A stretch of DNA of 64,000 nucleotides from Maridesulfovibrio frigidus DSM 17176 (GCF_000711735.1 NZ_JONL01000002.1:434001-498000); one strand, 5' to 3'. Shown: positions 26,819 to 36,703, counted from the stretch's first letter. Numbers and translations: made by a program. Notes: generated by a model not told the origin, from the letters alone.

Positions 26819-28206
26819 TAGACACCCTTCCCGGGATTCATTATATTATGTGGGTCAAAAATAGCCTTAATCCCAGACATTAACTTCAACTCGGTTTTAC
26901 CTAACTGCATCCCGACATAATCTGCCTTAGTAAGCCCAATGCCATGTTCTCCGGACAACGTACCGCCGAGAGCGAGTGTCTTTTCAAATATTGCTTTCTT
27001 TGCTTTCAACGCACTATCAGACTGACCGGAAGCGGATTTGTCATACATCACGGATACATGAATATTTCCATCACCGAGATGCCCGAAACATAGAACTATA
27101 ACTCCAAGTTTCCTGCCGATCTCGTGATATTCTTCAATGGCCTGCGCAACTTTCCCGCGCGGAACAGCAACATCTTCTCCCTGCTTATCAGGAGCAAGAT
27201 TGAATGCTGCGGGACTGATAACTCTGCGAAGTTCCCATAAACGTTCCTGCTGATCTCCGCTACCCTTTTCAATAAAGGTAGTAGTAACAGATAAAAGAGC
27301 TTTTTCGATCTGATGCAAGTCAGTTGTGACGGATTCCTGCGAACCATCAATTTTAAGTAGTAGCAGACCACCAGTATCGCCGGACCACGGCACATCAGAA
27401 TGCATTTCGAGAGCCTTAAGCGTGTTGTGATCCATCAATTCCATAGCTGTAGGCAAAATGCCACAGCCGAAGACTGCGCCAGCACCTTTAAGACATCCCG
27501 AGAGATCTTTAAAGCCGATAAGCATGGAAGCTGATGTTTCTGGAAGCGGCAGAAGTTTCAAAGTTGCCTTAGTAATCAACCCGAGCGTTCCCGCTGAGCC
27601 GACCATAAGCCTTGTCAAATCAAGACCGACCACATTTTTATGAGTACGCCCACCGGTATTGATAACTTCCCCGCCAGGGAGAACAGCTTCAAGGCCTAGA
27701 ACGTAATCGCGAGTAACTCCGTATTTCACGGCCCGCATTCCTCCGGCACAAGTAGCAATATTTCCGCCGATGGTGGAAATTTTAAGACTGGCAGGATCAG
27801 GAGGATAGAACAGCCCCTTCGCCTCCACGCCTTTTTGCAAATCAGCAGTAATCACTCCGGGCTGCACCACAGCCACGAAATCCTGCGCATCAATATCGAT
27901 TATTGAGTCCATCCCGAGCATGGAAACAACTACGCCCTTCTTTACTGGAACACAGCCGCCAACTTTGTTCGTAGCTCTTGCTCTAGGATAGATAGGCATG
28001 CGCTCTTTTTGCGCCCAAGCAAGCAGTTCTGACACCTGCTGAACAGAGCTTGGCTTTACGAGAGCGAGCGGTTTAGCATGTTTTCTACTGGCATCCACCC
28101 CACACGAGAGCAATTCACCTTTGGTGAAACCGCTATCTCCGTCAGGAAAAAGATTTTGCAAAAATTTATGTTGTGATCTGGAGAGCTTATCGGGATAGGA
28201 CTTCAT
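26818..28206 (-). CDS. FAD-linked D-lactate/glycolate oxidase subunit (GlcD/Dld-II-like)
   Basis: A 462-residue flavoprotein of the FAD_binding_4 / FAD-oxidase-C family, oxidising a 2-hydroxyacid, most likely D-lactate or glycolate. The start at 28206 is chosen because it forms a TAATG overlap with the LysR stop; the frame itself extends to 28236. Motifs are PIYPRARATNKVGGCVPVKKGVVVSMLGMDSI near 75, PPDPASLKISTIGGNIATCAGGMRAVKYGVTRDYVLGLEAVLPGG near 135 and the C-terminal HLGDGNIHV...GGTLSGEHGIG near 375-425. Lactate is a main electron donor for this group, so a lactate role is plausible but not proven. Confidence 0.9.
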   Translation of the reverse strand: MKSYPDKLSRSQHKFLQNLFPDGDSGFTKGELLSCGVDASRKHAKPLALVKPSSVQQVSELLAWAQKERMPIYPRARATNKVGGCVPVKKGVVVSMLGMDSIIDIDAQDFVAVVQPGVITADLQKGVEAKGLFYPPDPASLKISTIGGNIATCAGGMRAVKYGVTRDYVLGLEAVLPGGEVINTGGRTHKNVVGLDLTRLMVGSAGTLGLITKATLKLLPLPETSASMLIGFKDLSGCLKGAGAVFGCGILPTAMELMDHNTLKALEMHSDVPWSGDTGGLLLLKIDGSQESVTTDLHQIEKALLSVTTTFIEKGSGDQQERLWELRRVISPAAFNLAPDKQGEDVAVPRGKVAQAIEEYHEIGRKLGVIVLCFGHLGDGNIHVSVMYDKSASGQSDSALKAKKAIFEKTLALGGTLSGEHGIGLTKADYVGMQLGKTELKLMSGIKAIFDPHNIMNPGKGV

Positions 28207-29087
28207 TACTCGGGTTTCCATACTTTTTCGACACAATCAATTAGGGCTTTTACAATAGGGTCAGCCACGCGCTGCTTATGAAACCCAAAGTATAAACCAA
28301 CTTCAAGAAAGCCACCCGGCCATACGTAGAAAGAGCCGTTGGTCTCACCCTCGCGGGCTTCGTCATCTCTCATAACAGTTACACCATGCTCAGATCTCAC
28401 CAACGCATTATGAGCATCTTCACTGTCTGCAATCATAGATTTAACAGGGTCAAGACCTAACAGAGTGAAGGTCTCTTTCAGCTTTTGACTAAAAGGGCAT
28501 TGAGGCGGTGTCCATATCCAAGGTAATGTGGCCAAACCTTTCCAGCAGGCTGATTCCATTTTTCCTTTCCATGAAATCGGGCCGACAACCCTGAGGACTG
28601 TGTTCTCTAGAAAAATGGCTTCCATGTCAACGGGTGGAAGGACAGAATAAAAATAACCGCCATCGATATTCCTACCTAGAACCTCACTTCGCACAGTCCA
28701 TGTGGGGACCTGAACAAAATTCATGCTGAGTCCGGGGTAATTTTCTTTAATGCACTTTGTAAGCTGCGGAGTCCTTAAATAAATAGGAGAAGTCTGTAAC
28801 CCGACACTTGCTCCGCCCGAAACTTCTCCGTGAAGAGAATGAGCTTCGGATTTCATTAATTCAACAGAATCAAGAATGACCTGCGCCCTTTTAAGCAGAG
28901 TTTCTCCTTCAGCAGTTAGAACCATACCTTTAGGAGTACGCAAAAACAGGCACACGCCAAGCTCTTCCTCTAGCCCCTTGATGTGCAAGCTTATGGTCGA
29001 TTGACTAGCATACAGATTCTTAGCTGCTCTGGTTAAATTTCCGGCCTCTGCTACTACCGCAAATGTTTTGATCTGGTATAGTTCCAT
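28206..29087 (-). CDS. LysR-type transcriptional regulator
   Basis: A 293-residue LysR-family regulator. The N-terminal winged helix reads IKTFAVVAEAGNLTRAAKNLYASQSTISLHIKGLEEELGVCLFLR (about residues 5-50), followed by an effector-binding periplasmic-protein-like domain. Unlike most LysR genes it is not divergent from its likely target. Its stop overlaps the start of the GlcD-like gene as TAATG, so regulator and oxidase form one transcript. The ligand may be the 2-hydroxyacid substrate, which is inference from gene order. Confidence 0.92.
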   Translation of the reverse strand: MELYQIKTFAVVAEAGNLTRAAKNLYASQSTISLHIKGLEEELGVCLFLRTPKGMVLTAEGETLLKRAQVILDSVELMKSEAHSLHGEVSGGASVGLQTSPIYLRTPQLTKCIKENYPGLSMNFVQVPTWTVRSEVLGRNIDGGYFYSVLPPVDMEAIFLENTVLRVVGPISWKGKMESACWKGLATLPWIWTPPQCPFSQKLKETFTLLGLDPVKSMIADSEDAHNALVRSEHGVTVMRDDEAREGETNGSFYVWPGGFLEVGLYFGFHKQRVADPIVKALIDCVEKVWKPE

Positions 29088-29260
29088 AGTTTTGAAATGA
29101 TTTTTTAAAGTATTACTCGGCTGCGAATCAAAGCCATTGAAAAACTTAAAGGGGGGCTTCTATTATTCCCGTTGGATTGAATCAAACAAAACAGGCATTA
29201 AATATTCATCAGGTTCGGGATATTGTTTTTAACCCACTTAACGAAAAAAGGAGGATCGAC

Positions 29261-29419
29261 ATGACCAATAGCATCAGCTCTTTAGTAAGGGAAATTCTGA
29301 CCCCTGAAAACAGCAACTCAGATTGCGCCAAGCTAAATCCCGTAGTTGGCACTATAAAAATATTTTTCTGGTTCGGAGCTACAATTGCTCTGGTAACCTT
29401 GATCGCAAGACTTCAGTAA
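29261..29419 (+). CDS. Small single-pass membrane protein
   Basis: A 52-residue product starting at the ATG at 29261, eight bases after a perfect AAGGAGG. The same frame extends upstream to 29177 but without a ribosome site. The second half is one hydrophobic helix (KIFFWFGATIALVTLIARLQ) that ends at the C-terminus, so it would be an anchored small protein with a cytoplasmic N-terminal tail. I do not recognise a family. It stands alone between a LysR gene and smpB. Confidence 0.6.
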   Translation: MTNSISSLVREILTPENSNSDCAKLNPVVGTIKIFFWFGATIALVTLIARLQ

Positions 29420-29463
29420 AAATTTCGATCCTTGACGGACGAAAGGTTGCTATCCCATACCCC

Positions 29464-29498
29464 GCTTTAATCACCTACCGGCAAGGGGTGATTAAAGC
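29464..29498. terminator. 12-bp stem-loop between convergent genes
   Basis: GCTTTAATCACC and GGTGATTAAAGC enclose an 11-base loop, between the small membrane protein gene (plus) and smpB (minus). There is no T-run on either side, so it is a weak terminator or a 3'-protecting hairpin. Confidence 0.5.
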
Positions 29499-29518
29499 TT
29501 ATACGGCTCGCTGACTGG

Positions 29519-29989
29519 CTAATAACTAGCCATTTGGCGGGCCGTGTCTCTTGCAATATCTCTACGCTTTAACTCTTCTTTACGATTGTGCACGTTGCGC
29601 CCTTTAGCGAGAGCAATCTGCAATTTAATCTTACCGCGTGAAAAATAAAGGGACACAGGAACTACGGTCAGCCCTTTCTGCTCAGACTTCGTCTGCAATT
29701 TCTCTATTTCAGCAGCATGAAGTAGCAATTTGCGCGGGCGATCAGGTTCATGCTGCGAATGACCAGCATGGTCATACGGAGCAATGTGAATACCAATAAG
29801 CCACGCCTCGCCATCCTCAAAGTTTATATATCCGTCATTAAAACTTATCTGTCCTGCCCGAAGAGATTTAACTTCTGTCCCGACAAGCACGAGGCCCGCC
29901 TCTAAAGTCTCAACAAAATCATAATTTCGGCGTGCCACTTTGTTTCGGGCGATGGTATTGGGACTTTTCTTTTTTTTAGCTTTGGCCAT
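29519..29989 (-). CDS. smpB: SsrA-binding protein SmpB
   Basis: SmpB binds tmRNA and is needed for rescue of stalled ribosomes by trans-translation. The start at 29989 (MAKAKKKKS) is chosen over the longer frame to 30034, which would run into ptsI. The product is 156 residues, normal length. The family core is [44 protein letters not shown] and KLHAAE-like [12 protein letters not shown]...[46 protein letters not shown]. The tmRNA gene itself is not in this window. Confidence 0.97.
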   Translation of the reverse strand: MAKAKKKKSPNTIARNKVARRNYDFVETLEAGLVLVGTEVKSLRAGQISFNDGYINFEDGEAWLIGIHIAPYDHAGHSQHEPDRPRKLLLHAAEIEKLQTKSEQKGLTVVPVSLYFSRGKIKLQIALAKGRNVHNRKEELKRRDIARDTARQMASY

Positions 29990-29996
29990 AATAAAA

Positions 29997-31781
29997 TTAA
30001 CCTGCGATATCTTCGTTATCCAGAAGGGAAGCAAAAAAGACTAACTCTTCAGGATATTTTTTATAAATATTATCAGTAACAAGACGGTTGATCTTTGCAA
30101 CCGTGCGGCATTGCAAAACTTCTTTAAGCAGCTGTTTACATTCCTGCATTCCAAGCTGACGCAAAATTCTCTTAATTCCCGGAATAGCCTGTGGAGTCAG
30201 ACTGAGACTATCAATCTGCATACCCATAAGAATCGGTACACAATAAGGGTCTGACGCAACCTCACCACAAAGACTTACTCCAATACCCGCCCTGTGCCCT
30301 GCATCAACAACATACTTGATGGAGCGGACAATGGCAGGATGAAGCGGCTGATACAGATAAGAAACATGCGGATTAGTGCGATCGATACCAAGGCTGTACT
30401 GAATAAGATCATTGGTTCCGATGCTGAAGAAATCAACTTCCTGCGCCAAAATTTCAGCAATCATAACCGCAGCCGGAAGCTCGATCATAACGCCGACCTG
30501 CATATCCGCATCAAAAGGGATACCCTCTGCGGTTAATTCGATCTGAGCTTTAGCCAAAGCGGCCTTGGCCTGATGAACTTCTTTTAAACCCGAGATCATA
30601 GGGAACATGATCGATATATTACCATGCACACTTGCCCGCAAAATAGCGCGAAGCTGGGTGTGAAAAAGATCTTCGTGTTTCAAACAAAACCTTATAGCAC
30701 GCAACCCCATCGCGGGGTTGGCTTCATCGAGAGCACCGAAATATGACATAAACTTATCAGCACCAAGATCCAGTGTCCGCAGAACAACTTTACGCGGCGA
30801 CATAATCTCAGCAAGCTCGGTATACTTCTCACAAAGCTCTTCTTCATCAGGAAGTTCCTGACGATTCAAATATGCATACTCAGTCCTGAAAAGGCCGACA
30901 CCTTCTCCTCCGTTATCAATAACGGCAGAAATTTCTTCGACGAGTTCAATATTTGCAAGAACCTGAACGCGATATCCATCTTCCGTTTCTGCCGGAAGCT
31001 GACAACTTTTTATAATTGTAGACTGGTAGGCCTCAAACTGAGTTTGCAAAGTATAATAATGTTCAAGTTCTTCTTCATCAGGATCAACCAAAATTTTTCC
31101 GGCCAGTCCGTCAACAATAACAAGATCACCATCAACTATACTGCTCTCAATTTTTTCAGCACCGACCAAAGCAGGAATATTCAGCGTGCGCGCCAAAATG
31201 CCTGTGTGAGAGGTTTTACCACCAAGAGTGGTAACGAATGCCATCAGCTTGTTAACTTCAAGCTCAATGGTATCAGCAGGGCTTAAATCATGTGCCATGA
31301 GCACAGCACGTCCTTCAATGGGACGCAAGTGCTCTTCTCCGCCAATAAGCTTGGCCTGAACTCTCTGAGCGACCTGACACACGTCCTGCATGCGCTCACG
31401 GATATATTTATCTTCCAGCGCGCCAAAAGCTTTTTCAAGATCGTTTACAGCTTTATCGAGCGCCCATTCAGCATTTATACACAAGTCATCAATATATTTA
31501 GTAGCAGCTTTGAGCAGTTTCGGATCTTTAAGCATCATCAAATGAGAATCAATGATGAGCTTATGCTCTTTCAATTCAGCAGGAACTTTTTCTCGGATCG
31601 CCGCGAGTTCGCTAACGGCCTCCTCGAAACCATACTGAAGGCGTTCCTTTTCTCCGGCATTCATGTGCACAGGCACAGTCTGTCGCGGCAAATTTGAAGA
31701 AATGCTGCGATTCAAAAAATAGGCTTTACCAATGGCAATACCTGTTGAAACGGAAATACCTGAAACGACTTCTCTGGCCAC
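29997..31781 (-). CDS. ptsI: PTS enzyme I (phosphoenolpyruvate-protein phosphotransferase)
   Basis: Enzyme I takes phosphate from phosphoenolpyruvate and passes it to HPr. The product is 594 residues, close to the family norm of about 570-590. The phosphorylated histidine is in [26 protein letters not shown] near residue 190. The PEP-binding C-terminal domain has [29 protein letters not shown]-like [46 protein letters not shown] and [12 protein letters not shown]. Its start abuts the end of the HPr gene, sharing one base, so they are translationally coupled. Confidence 0.97.
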   Translation of the reverse strand: MAREVVSGISVSTGIAIGKAYFLNRSISSNLPRQTVPVHMNAGEKERLQYGFEEAVSELAAIREKVPAELKEHKLIIDSHLMMLKDPKLLKAATKYIDDLCINAEWALDKAVNDLEKAFGALEDKYIRERMQDVCQVAQRVQAKLIGGEEHLRPIEGRAVLMAHDLSPADTIELEVNKLMAFVTTLGGKTSHTGILARTLNIPALVGAEKIESSIVDGDLVIVDGLAGKILVDPDEEELEHYYTLQTQFEAYQSTIIKSCQLPAETEDGYRVQVLANIELVEEISAVIDNGGEGVGLFRTEYAYLNRQELPDEEELCEKYTELAEIMSPRKVVLRTLDLGADKFMSYFGALDEANPAMGLRAIRFCLKHEDLFHTQLRAILRASVHGNISIMFPMISGLKEVHQAKAALAKAQIELTAEGIPFDADMQVGVMIELPAAVMIAEILAQEVDFFSIGTNDLIQYSLGIDRTNPHVSYLYQPLHPAIVRSIKYVVDAGHRAGIGVSLCGEVASDPYCVPILMGMQIDSLSLTPQAIPGIKRILRQLGMQECKQLLKEVLQCRTVAKINRLVTDNIYKKYPEELVFFASLLDNEDIAG

Positions 31782-32098
31782 TACTTTTCTTCTCCAAATT
31801 TGGATTTGAACAATTCTTCTAGGCGATCAAGAGCTTCCACAGCATCCGCACCTTCAGCTTTCAGCTCAAGAGAACTTCCCTGTGCAGCGGCAAGAGTCAG
31901 AATATCAAGAATGCTTTTAGCATCCACTTCCTGAGAATCACATATAATTGTAATCTCCGCCTTAAAATTCTGAGATTCCTGTGCAAGCTGCGCAGCAGGA
32001 CGAGCATGCAGACCCAACTGGTTAACTACAATTACGGTCCTTACCACAACGCTCGAAGGCTCATTGGAACTCTCACACAGCGCGCTATTCTCAATCAT
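31781..32098 (-). CDS. HPr-family phosphocarrier with N-terminal extension
   Basis: HPr accepts phosphate from enzyme I on a histidine and hands it to a IIA domain. The start at 32098 (ATG, with AAGGA ten bases upstream) gives 105 residues; a TTG start at 32104 would add two. The active histidine is H31 in NQLGLHARPAAQL, and the regulatory serine position is S62 in VDAKSILDIL. The N-terminus is about 16 residues longer than E. coli HPr. It lies between a IID gene and ptsI. Confidence 0.93.
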   Translation of the reverse strand: MIENSALCESSNEPSSVVVRTVIVVNQLGLHARPAAQLAQESQNFKAEITIICDSQEVDAKSILDILTLAAAQGSSLELKAEGADAVEALDRLEELFKSKFGEEK

Positions 32099-32146
32099 TT
32101 TCAACCATTCCTTTATATCTCATTCTGCAATCGCAAAACATATAAC

Positions 32147-32914
32147 TTAAATAAACTTTATTATAAACAAACTTACTACAACAAAAAGTACCGCGACTAT
32201 TTCCCTGGAAATTTTGCCTGTACCGATAAGCCAGCCCAGCAAACCCAGCGTGGCAGTCCCGCTATACCACTCAAACATATTTGCACTTGCGGGCCACAAT
32301 TGGGCCCAGATAATAAGTAGCAATACAGCATTGGCGAACTTAAGACGCTCTCCCCAGTTAATTAGATTCCACTTCTTAAGTTCATCTAAAAAACTGAGCC
32401 CTTTGTTTATTCCAGACCAGAAAGTATAAACTTTAAAGACCTGTAGACCTACGAGCGATGCCGAACCAAGTAGCATAGCCGGAGTTTGATGACCAGCAAG
32501 CAAAAGCGAAACAGTGGCTAATGCCCAAAAAATAAGCGCACTTCCCGCAAAAACGGAATCACCAATAGCTGAAAGGGTATAACTCGTCGTGTTTTTAACT
32601 TTATCAAGAAGCGCAACAGGAAAATTTCCGGCCTCAATCTGCATCTCTACAGAAAGAAAAATAGCTATAAGCAACGGCCCCCAGAATGGGTGTGAATTAT
32701 AATGCTTCACATACCGTTTACGTGCGTTAGATAGATCCTCGGGATTTTTATAAATAGCTTCTAATCCCGGCTGCATAGCATAAGAAAAGCCAATATTTTG
32801 AAGACCGCGAGTATTGAACCCTGCGCCCACAAAATAGCTGCGAAGAAAACTTCTGACACAAGCCAGACCGAGAGGTTTATTCTCTTTTAATTTTACATTC
32901 ACTGTCGCTTCCAC
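32147..32914 (-). CDS. Mannose-family PTS IID component
   Basis: A 255-residue membrane protein matching the EIID-Man family, which forms the sugar channel with IIC. The N-terminal half has SFLRSYFVGAGFNTRGLQNIGFSYAMQPGLEAIY and RYVKHYNSHPFWGPLLIAIFLSVEMQ, typical of IID, and the C-terminus has hydrophobic helices (VLLLIIWAQLW, TATLGLLGWLIG, EIVAVLFVVVSLFIIKFI). It starts the IID-HPr-ptsI-smpB group. No IIA, IIB or IIC gene is adjacent, so the transporter is either split or the PTS serves mainly regulation. Confidence 0.88.
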   Translation of the reverse strand: MEATVNVKLKENKPLGLACVRSFLRSYFVGAGFNTRGLQNIGFSYAMQPGLEAIYKNPEDLSNARKRYVKHYNSHPFWGPLLIAIFLSVEMQIEAGNFPVALLDKVKNTTSYTLSAIGDSVFAGSALIFWALATVSLLLAGHQTPAMLLGSASLVGLQVFKVYTFWSGINKGLSFLDELKKWNLINWGERLKFANAVLLLIIWAQLWPASANMFEWYSGTATLGLLGWLIGTGKISREIVAVLFVVVSLFIIKFI

Positions 32915-32961
32915 CGCTACATCGAATTATTTTAAAGCCGATTTAAAACAACTTAGGCTTC

Positions 32962-33804
32962 CTAACTATTTGTTTTTCTTTCAGTCACTTTTTCATAGAC
33001 AGCTTTGGCTGTCCACCCCTCAACACTATCCGCTATCCTGCGTGCTATAACTTTCGGCTTATCACCGGACGGTAATTCTTTTTCAATCAACCGCAGAATG
33101 TCTTCTTCACTTGCCGGACCACTAAGGACAGGTGGACCTATGACGACGGTAATTTCACCCTTGAGTTCAGCAGAAACTTCATCGGATTCGGCAAGAGATC
33201 CCGTAATAAATTCTTCATAATCTTTGGTCAACTCACGGCAGACCGCAAATTCACGGTTCCCCAGCACCTTGTAAGCCAGAGCCAAAGTTTCCCGCAATCG
33301 AGACTTGCGTTCAAAGAAGACAATTGTTGCGCCAGTAGCTCCATGCGCTTCAAATAACTTTGTCATCTGACCTTCTTTGCGCGGCATGAAACCCAGAAAT
33401 ACGAATGGATACGGCGGCAAACCGCATGCACTGAGCGCTACAATAGGCGCACATGGACCGGGCACAGGGACGATATTGACCCCATGTTCGCGGCACGCTT
33501 TAACTAGCCTGTAACCGGGATCACTCATAAGTGGTGTTCCGGCATCTGATACAAGCGCGGCACTGCCACCTTCATCAAAAAATTCCAGAACCGTGGCTAT
33601 GCGTCTTTCTTCATTATGATCGTGAAGACTGATAAAGCCGTTACCTTTTATATCTAAACCAGCGAGCAACTTGCCGGTTCTGCGGGTATCTTCAGCCAGA
33701 ATTACATCTGCCTTCGCCAGAACCTTTCGTGCACGATCTGAAATATCACCAAGGTTGCCAAGCGGTGTTGCCACCACCCATAAAGTCGGAGAGTTCGAAG
33801 GCAT
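32962..33804 (-). CDS. rsmI: 16S rRNA (cytidine(1402)-2'-O)-methyltransferase
   Basis: RsmI methylates the ribose of C1402 in 16S rRNA. The product is 280 residues of the tetrapyrrole-methylase fold: [40 protein letters not shown] at the N-terminus, SLHDHNEERR near 60, ALVSDAGTPLMSDPGYRLVKAC near 82, VPGPCAPIVALSACGLP near 110 and FLGFMPRK near 130. The start overlaps the end of yraN by 59 bases; GGAG lies 11 bases upstream. The neighbours rnhB and yraN are common companions. Confidence 0.96.
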   Translation of the reverse strand: MPSNSPTLWVVATPLGNLGDISDRARKVLAKADVILAEDTRRTGKLLAGLDIKGNGFISLHDHNEERRIATVLEFFDEGGSAALVSDAGTPLMSDPGYRLVKACREHGVNIVPVPGPCAPIVALSACGLPPYPFVFLGFMPRKEGQMTKLFEAHGATGATIVFFERKSRLRETLALAYKVLGNREFAVCRELTKDYEEFITGSLAESDEVSAELKGEITVVIGPPVLSGPASEEDILRLIEKELPSGDKPKVIARRIADSVEGWTAKAVYEKVTERKTNS

Positions 33805-34168
33805 TTTTTATGTGCTCCGCTTTCATGCCGTTTCCGGCATCATTTACAATCACGAGGTCAAAACGACACGGCCTATGCCATAAATCCATTGCCGACAAAT
33901 AATGTGAAGCAGCTTTTACTAATTTACGGCACTTTGCAGGTGTCACCGCCTGTACGCCTTTTTGCACGGAATTTCCGGCTCTGGTCTTCACTTCTACAAA
34001 CACAAGATCGCATATGCCGTCTGCACCTGCGCTATCATCACAAATAATATCAAGTTCCCACTGCCGCCATCGCCAGTTGCGCTGACGAATGGTAAAACCC
34101 CTGCATTCAAGATAACGGGCGGCGTAGGCTTCACCCTCATTACCGAAATCTATATGCCGGGGAGACAC
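33746..34168 (-). CDS. yraN: YraN/UPF0102-family predicted nuclease
   Basis: A 140-residue protein of the UPF0102 family, which has an endonuclease-like fold and unknown cellular role. The core is [37 protein letters not shown] near residue 9, [12 protein letters not shown] near 55 (the D...ExK nuclease-like motif) and [13 protein letters not shown] near 81. The 5' end overlaps rnhB by 19 bases and the 3' end overlaps rsmI by 59 bases, so the three genes are tightly packed. Confidence 0.93.
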   Translation of the reverse strand: MSPRHIDFGNEGEAYAARYLECRGFTIRQRNWRWRQWELDIICDDSAGADGICDLVFVEVKTRAGNSVQKGVQAVTPAKCRKLVKAASHYLSAMDLWHRPCRFDLVIVNDAGNGMKAEHIKNAFELSDFMGGGNTAWQPW

Positions 34169-34818
34169 ATTCTTTCCTGCTTGGCTTTCTTCTTTTCAGG
34201 AAGAACACCCTTAAAGGTCACGCGGTGAATACGGCATGGCCCCAATTCTCTGAGCGCCGCCATATGAACCTTCGTTCCATACCCTTTATGTATTTCGAAC
34301 CCATAACCCGGATATCTTTTTTCGAGCTTAACCATCAGGCGATCCCTGAATGTTTTCGCAAGAATGGATGCAGCCGAAATGGCAGGAATCTTATCATCAC
34401 CCTTAATTATTGACTGCTGAGTATATCCGCCATCACCATTGAAATGGGAACTTGGTATAATCTTATCGCCATCAATCAGTAGGACCGAAGGCCGAACTTT
34501 TAGGTGCATTACCGAGCGGGCCATTGCCCGAAAAGTCGCCTGCAAAATATTAATCTGATCCACAACCTGTGCAGAACCGGTTCCAATGGCCCAACACACG
34601 GCCTGCTTACGGATTTCTATAGCTAATTCGTCACGCGCAGATTCACTGAGTTTTTTTGAATCGCCTAAACCCGGTAAGTCATACTCTGCGGGCAGAATTA
34701 CCGCTCCTGCGACCACAGGACCGGCGAGACAACCGCGCCCTGCTTCGTCAATTCCAGCGGATATTCCACCTTCATCGGTAAAGCCGGGTAGTGATGCGTG
34801 TAGTAAATCCTGTGACAT
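34150..34818 (-). CDS. rnhB: Ribonuclease HII
   Basis: RNase HII removes RNA, including single ribonucleotides, from RNA-DNA hybrids. The product is 222 residues. Catalytic residues are visible: [22 protein letters not shown] near residue 22 (Asp-Glu), [11 protein letters not shown] near 115 (Asp) and [17 protein letters not shown] near 148. The C-terminal segment [23 protein letters not shown] near 185 is typical. It follows rplS on the same strand but after a strong terminator, so it may have its own promoter. Confidence 0.97.
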   Translation of the reverse strand: MSQDLLHASLPGFTDEGGISAGIDEAGRGCLAGPVVAGAVILPAEYDLPGLGDSKKLSESARDELAIEIRKQAVCWAIGTGSAQVVDQINILQATFRAMARSVMHLKVRPSVLLIDGDKIIPSSHFNGDGGYTQQSIIKGDDKIPAISAASILAKTFRDRLMVKLEKRYPGYGFEIHKGYGTKVHMAALRELGPCRIHRVTFKGVLPEKKKAKQERMCLPGI

Positions 34819-34832
34819 ATTAGCAACTCCCT

Positions 34833-34880
34833 AAAAAAAAACCGTCTCTCTCGTACCTTATAGGTCCGAGAGAGACGGTT
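34833..34880 (-). terminator. Rho-independent terminator after rplS
   Basis: On the minus strand AACCGTCTCTCTCG pairs with CGAGAGAGACGGTT across a 13-base loop, followed by eight T. It separates the ffh-rplS operon from rnhB-yraN-rsmI. Confidence 0.95.
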
Positions 34881-34959
34881 ATCAACTCTTTTAATAGCTG
34901 TGTACTCTAGCGGACATATGCCCGGTAAAGTAAACCGCGAAGAATATTTTCTTCGGGTG

Positions 34960-35307
34960 CTACCAAGCGTTTTTAGATTTGATGCGTGCTGCTTTACCTT
35001 TGAGGTCACGAAGGTAGTATATGCGGCTACGACGGACTTTACCTTCAGTAACGACTTCTACACGCTCGATGTAAGGAGAATGTACTGCGAAAACGCGCTC
35101 TACGCCGATTCCGTCAGAAATCTTACGTACAGTGAAAGTAGAATCAGTTGTACCATTACGGTAACGAAGAACTGCGCCCTGGAAAACCTGGATGCGTTCT
35201 TTTTCACCTTCGATAATACGAAGATGAACTTTAACAGTGTCACCTGCTTTGAATGATGGCATATCAAGACGCATTTGTTCGCGTTCGATCTTAGAAATAA
35301 CGTTCAT
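34960..35307 (-). CDS. rplS: 50S ribosomal protein L19
   Basis: L19 lies at the 30S-50S subunit interface. The product is 115 residues: [46 protein letters not shown] at the N-terminus, [55 protein letters not shown] after it. Full length and well conserved, with TAAGGAG upstream. It is the last gene of ffh-rpsP-khpA-rimM-trmD-rplS. Confidence 0.99.
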   Translation of the reverse strand: MNVISKIEREQMRLDMPSFKAGDTVKVHLRIIEGEKERIQVFQGAVLRYRNGTTDSTFTVRKISDGIGVERVFAVHSPYIERVEVVTEGKVRRSRIYYLRDLKGKAARIKSKNAW

Positions 35308-35355
35308 ATTACTACTCCTTATATAAATTCAATTTACGGTATCCAAAAACGGCAT

Positions 35356-36666
35356 CTACCAAGCATCTCCCAAAAGCCTGTCAACCGTTATCGCCACCGC
35401 ACTTCTTACTGATAAGTGATTGTATCCATCCATGAACCGGAGAGGTCTAAGACTTCCCATTGCCATTTCAAGAATTTCGGGAGCCAATCCATGCCCGGTA
35501 CCAAAAACCAGCAGCACAGGATTGTCATAAAGCATTTCACGGACCTGACTTGGAGTCACACTACCCGCGCCCCGAGCACTGGTGGTGACCAGTATCGGTT
35601 TTTTACCCGTTCCCGACTCAATATGCTCCACCACATCGATCAGGGAATCCTTCACACTGACCTTCGCCAGAGCTGCGGCTCTGTCCGGGTTCGTCCTGCT
35701 ACCCGGCCCCGAGGTCCAATGAGAAATAATTCTCTCAGCCAATTTCTTCTGATCCTCGATCGGAGTCACCGCATACATCCCTGCCAACGAGTAAGAGCGG
35801 GAAACGCGGGACATATCGTGAATATCGAGGTTTGTCAAAGAAACAGCGGCTTTTTCTCCAAATTTATTTAGCACTGGATAGTGAACTAAAGCCATCGAAA
35901 GATGTTTTCCCAAACGTTTACGGGGTATTGTCCGCAAATAACGCACATCTTCTTTTTTTAAGCCATCTGCTTCGGAAAGTAATTCCGGGCGGGAATTTAA
36001 AGTCTCATCAAGAGACCTCGTTTTCCTCCATTCTTCGATCAAAGCATGGTTCCCTGAAGAGAGAACTTTCGGCACTTCCAGTCCTTCATATTCGGCAGGA
36101 CGAGTGTAGTGCGGATACTCAAGCAGCCCCGAAGAAAAACTTTCCTCGGTGCCGGATTCAGAATGGCCCATAAAATCCGGTAGCAAACGAGCTACAGCTT
36201 CAATTAAACAAAGTGCCCCGGCTTCGCCTCCGTTAAGAACGAAATCTCCGACAGAGATCATCTCAACGGGAAATATCTCTTCAAAACGAGCGTCAATTCC
36301 TTCGTACCGCCCACAGACAAGTGTCAGTTCTTCTTCCTGCGCAAGCTCAGTTGCAAGCTTCTGAGTAAGCGGCACCCCTTTCGGAGACAGCATCACAAGC
36401 CTTTTACCTTTGCTACAACCACCCTCTTTGGCAGGCTTAACGCCTACAGAGTCCAGACTGCGCGCAATCGGATCAAGAAACATGACCATGCCAGGCCCGC
36501 CCCCGTAGGGACGATCATCAACACTCTTATGCCTATCAGTGGCAAAATCGCGAGGATTTACGGTATTGAATGAAACGATTCCTTTTTCAACAGCCTTACT
36601 CATAAGACCATGCGAAAGTGGGGAATCGAAAAATTCCGGAAAAAGCGTAATCAAGTTGAAGTTCAC
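35356..36666 (-). CDS. trmD: TrmD tRNA (guanine-N1)-methyltransferase fused to a second SPOUT domain
   Basis: Residues 1 to about 240 are TrmD, which methylates G37 of tRNA at N1. Signatures are LFPEFFDSPLSHGLMSKAVEKG, DDRPYGGGPGMVM near 50, LVCGRYEGIDARFEE near 115 and SVGDFVLNGGEAGALCLIEAVARLLP near 137. From about 248 to 436 there is an extra domain of the RNMT-C/COG4752 SPOUT kind, with DIHDMSRVSRSYSLAGMYAVTPI, LVFGTGHGLAPEIL and FMDGYNHLSVRSAVAITVDRLL. TrmD alone is about 240-250 residues, so this is a tandem-SPOUT fusion. A separate homologue of the second domain exists near trmD in some other bacteria. Confidence 0.95.
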   Translation of the reverse strand: MNFNLITLFPEFFDSPLSHGLMSKAVEKGIVSFNTVNPRDFATDRHKSVDDRPYGGGPGMVMFLDPIARSLDSVGVKPAKEGGCSKGKRLVMLSPKGVPLTQKLATELAQEEELTLVCGRYEGIDARFEEIFPVEMISVGDFVLNGGEAGALCLIEAVARLLPDFMGHSESGTEESFSSGLLEYPHYTRPAEYEGLEVPKVLSSGNHALIEEWRKTRSLDETLNSRPELLSEADGLKKEDVRYLRTIPRKRLGKHLSMALVHYPVLNKFGEKAAVSLTNLDIHDMSRVSRSYSLAGMYAVTPIEDQKKLAERIISHWTSGPGSRTNPDRAAALAKVSVKDSLIDVVEHIESGTGKKPILVTTSARGAGSVTPSQVREMLYDNPVLLVFGTGHGLAPEILEMAMGSLRPLRFMDGYNHLSVRSAVAITVDRLLGDAW

Positions 36667-36703
36667 ATTAACCGGCTTTTTAAAAAGACAAGGGATCGTC
36701 CCA

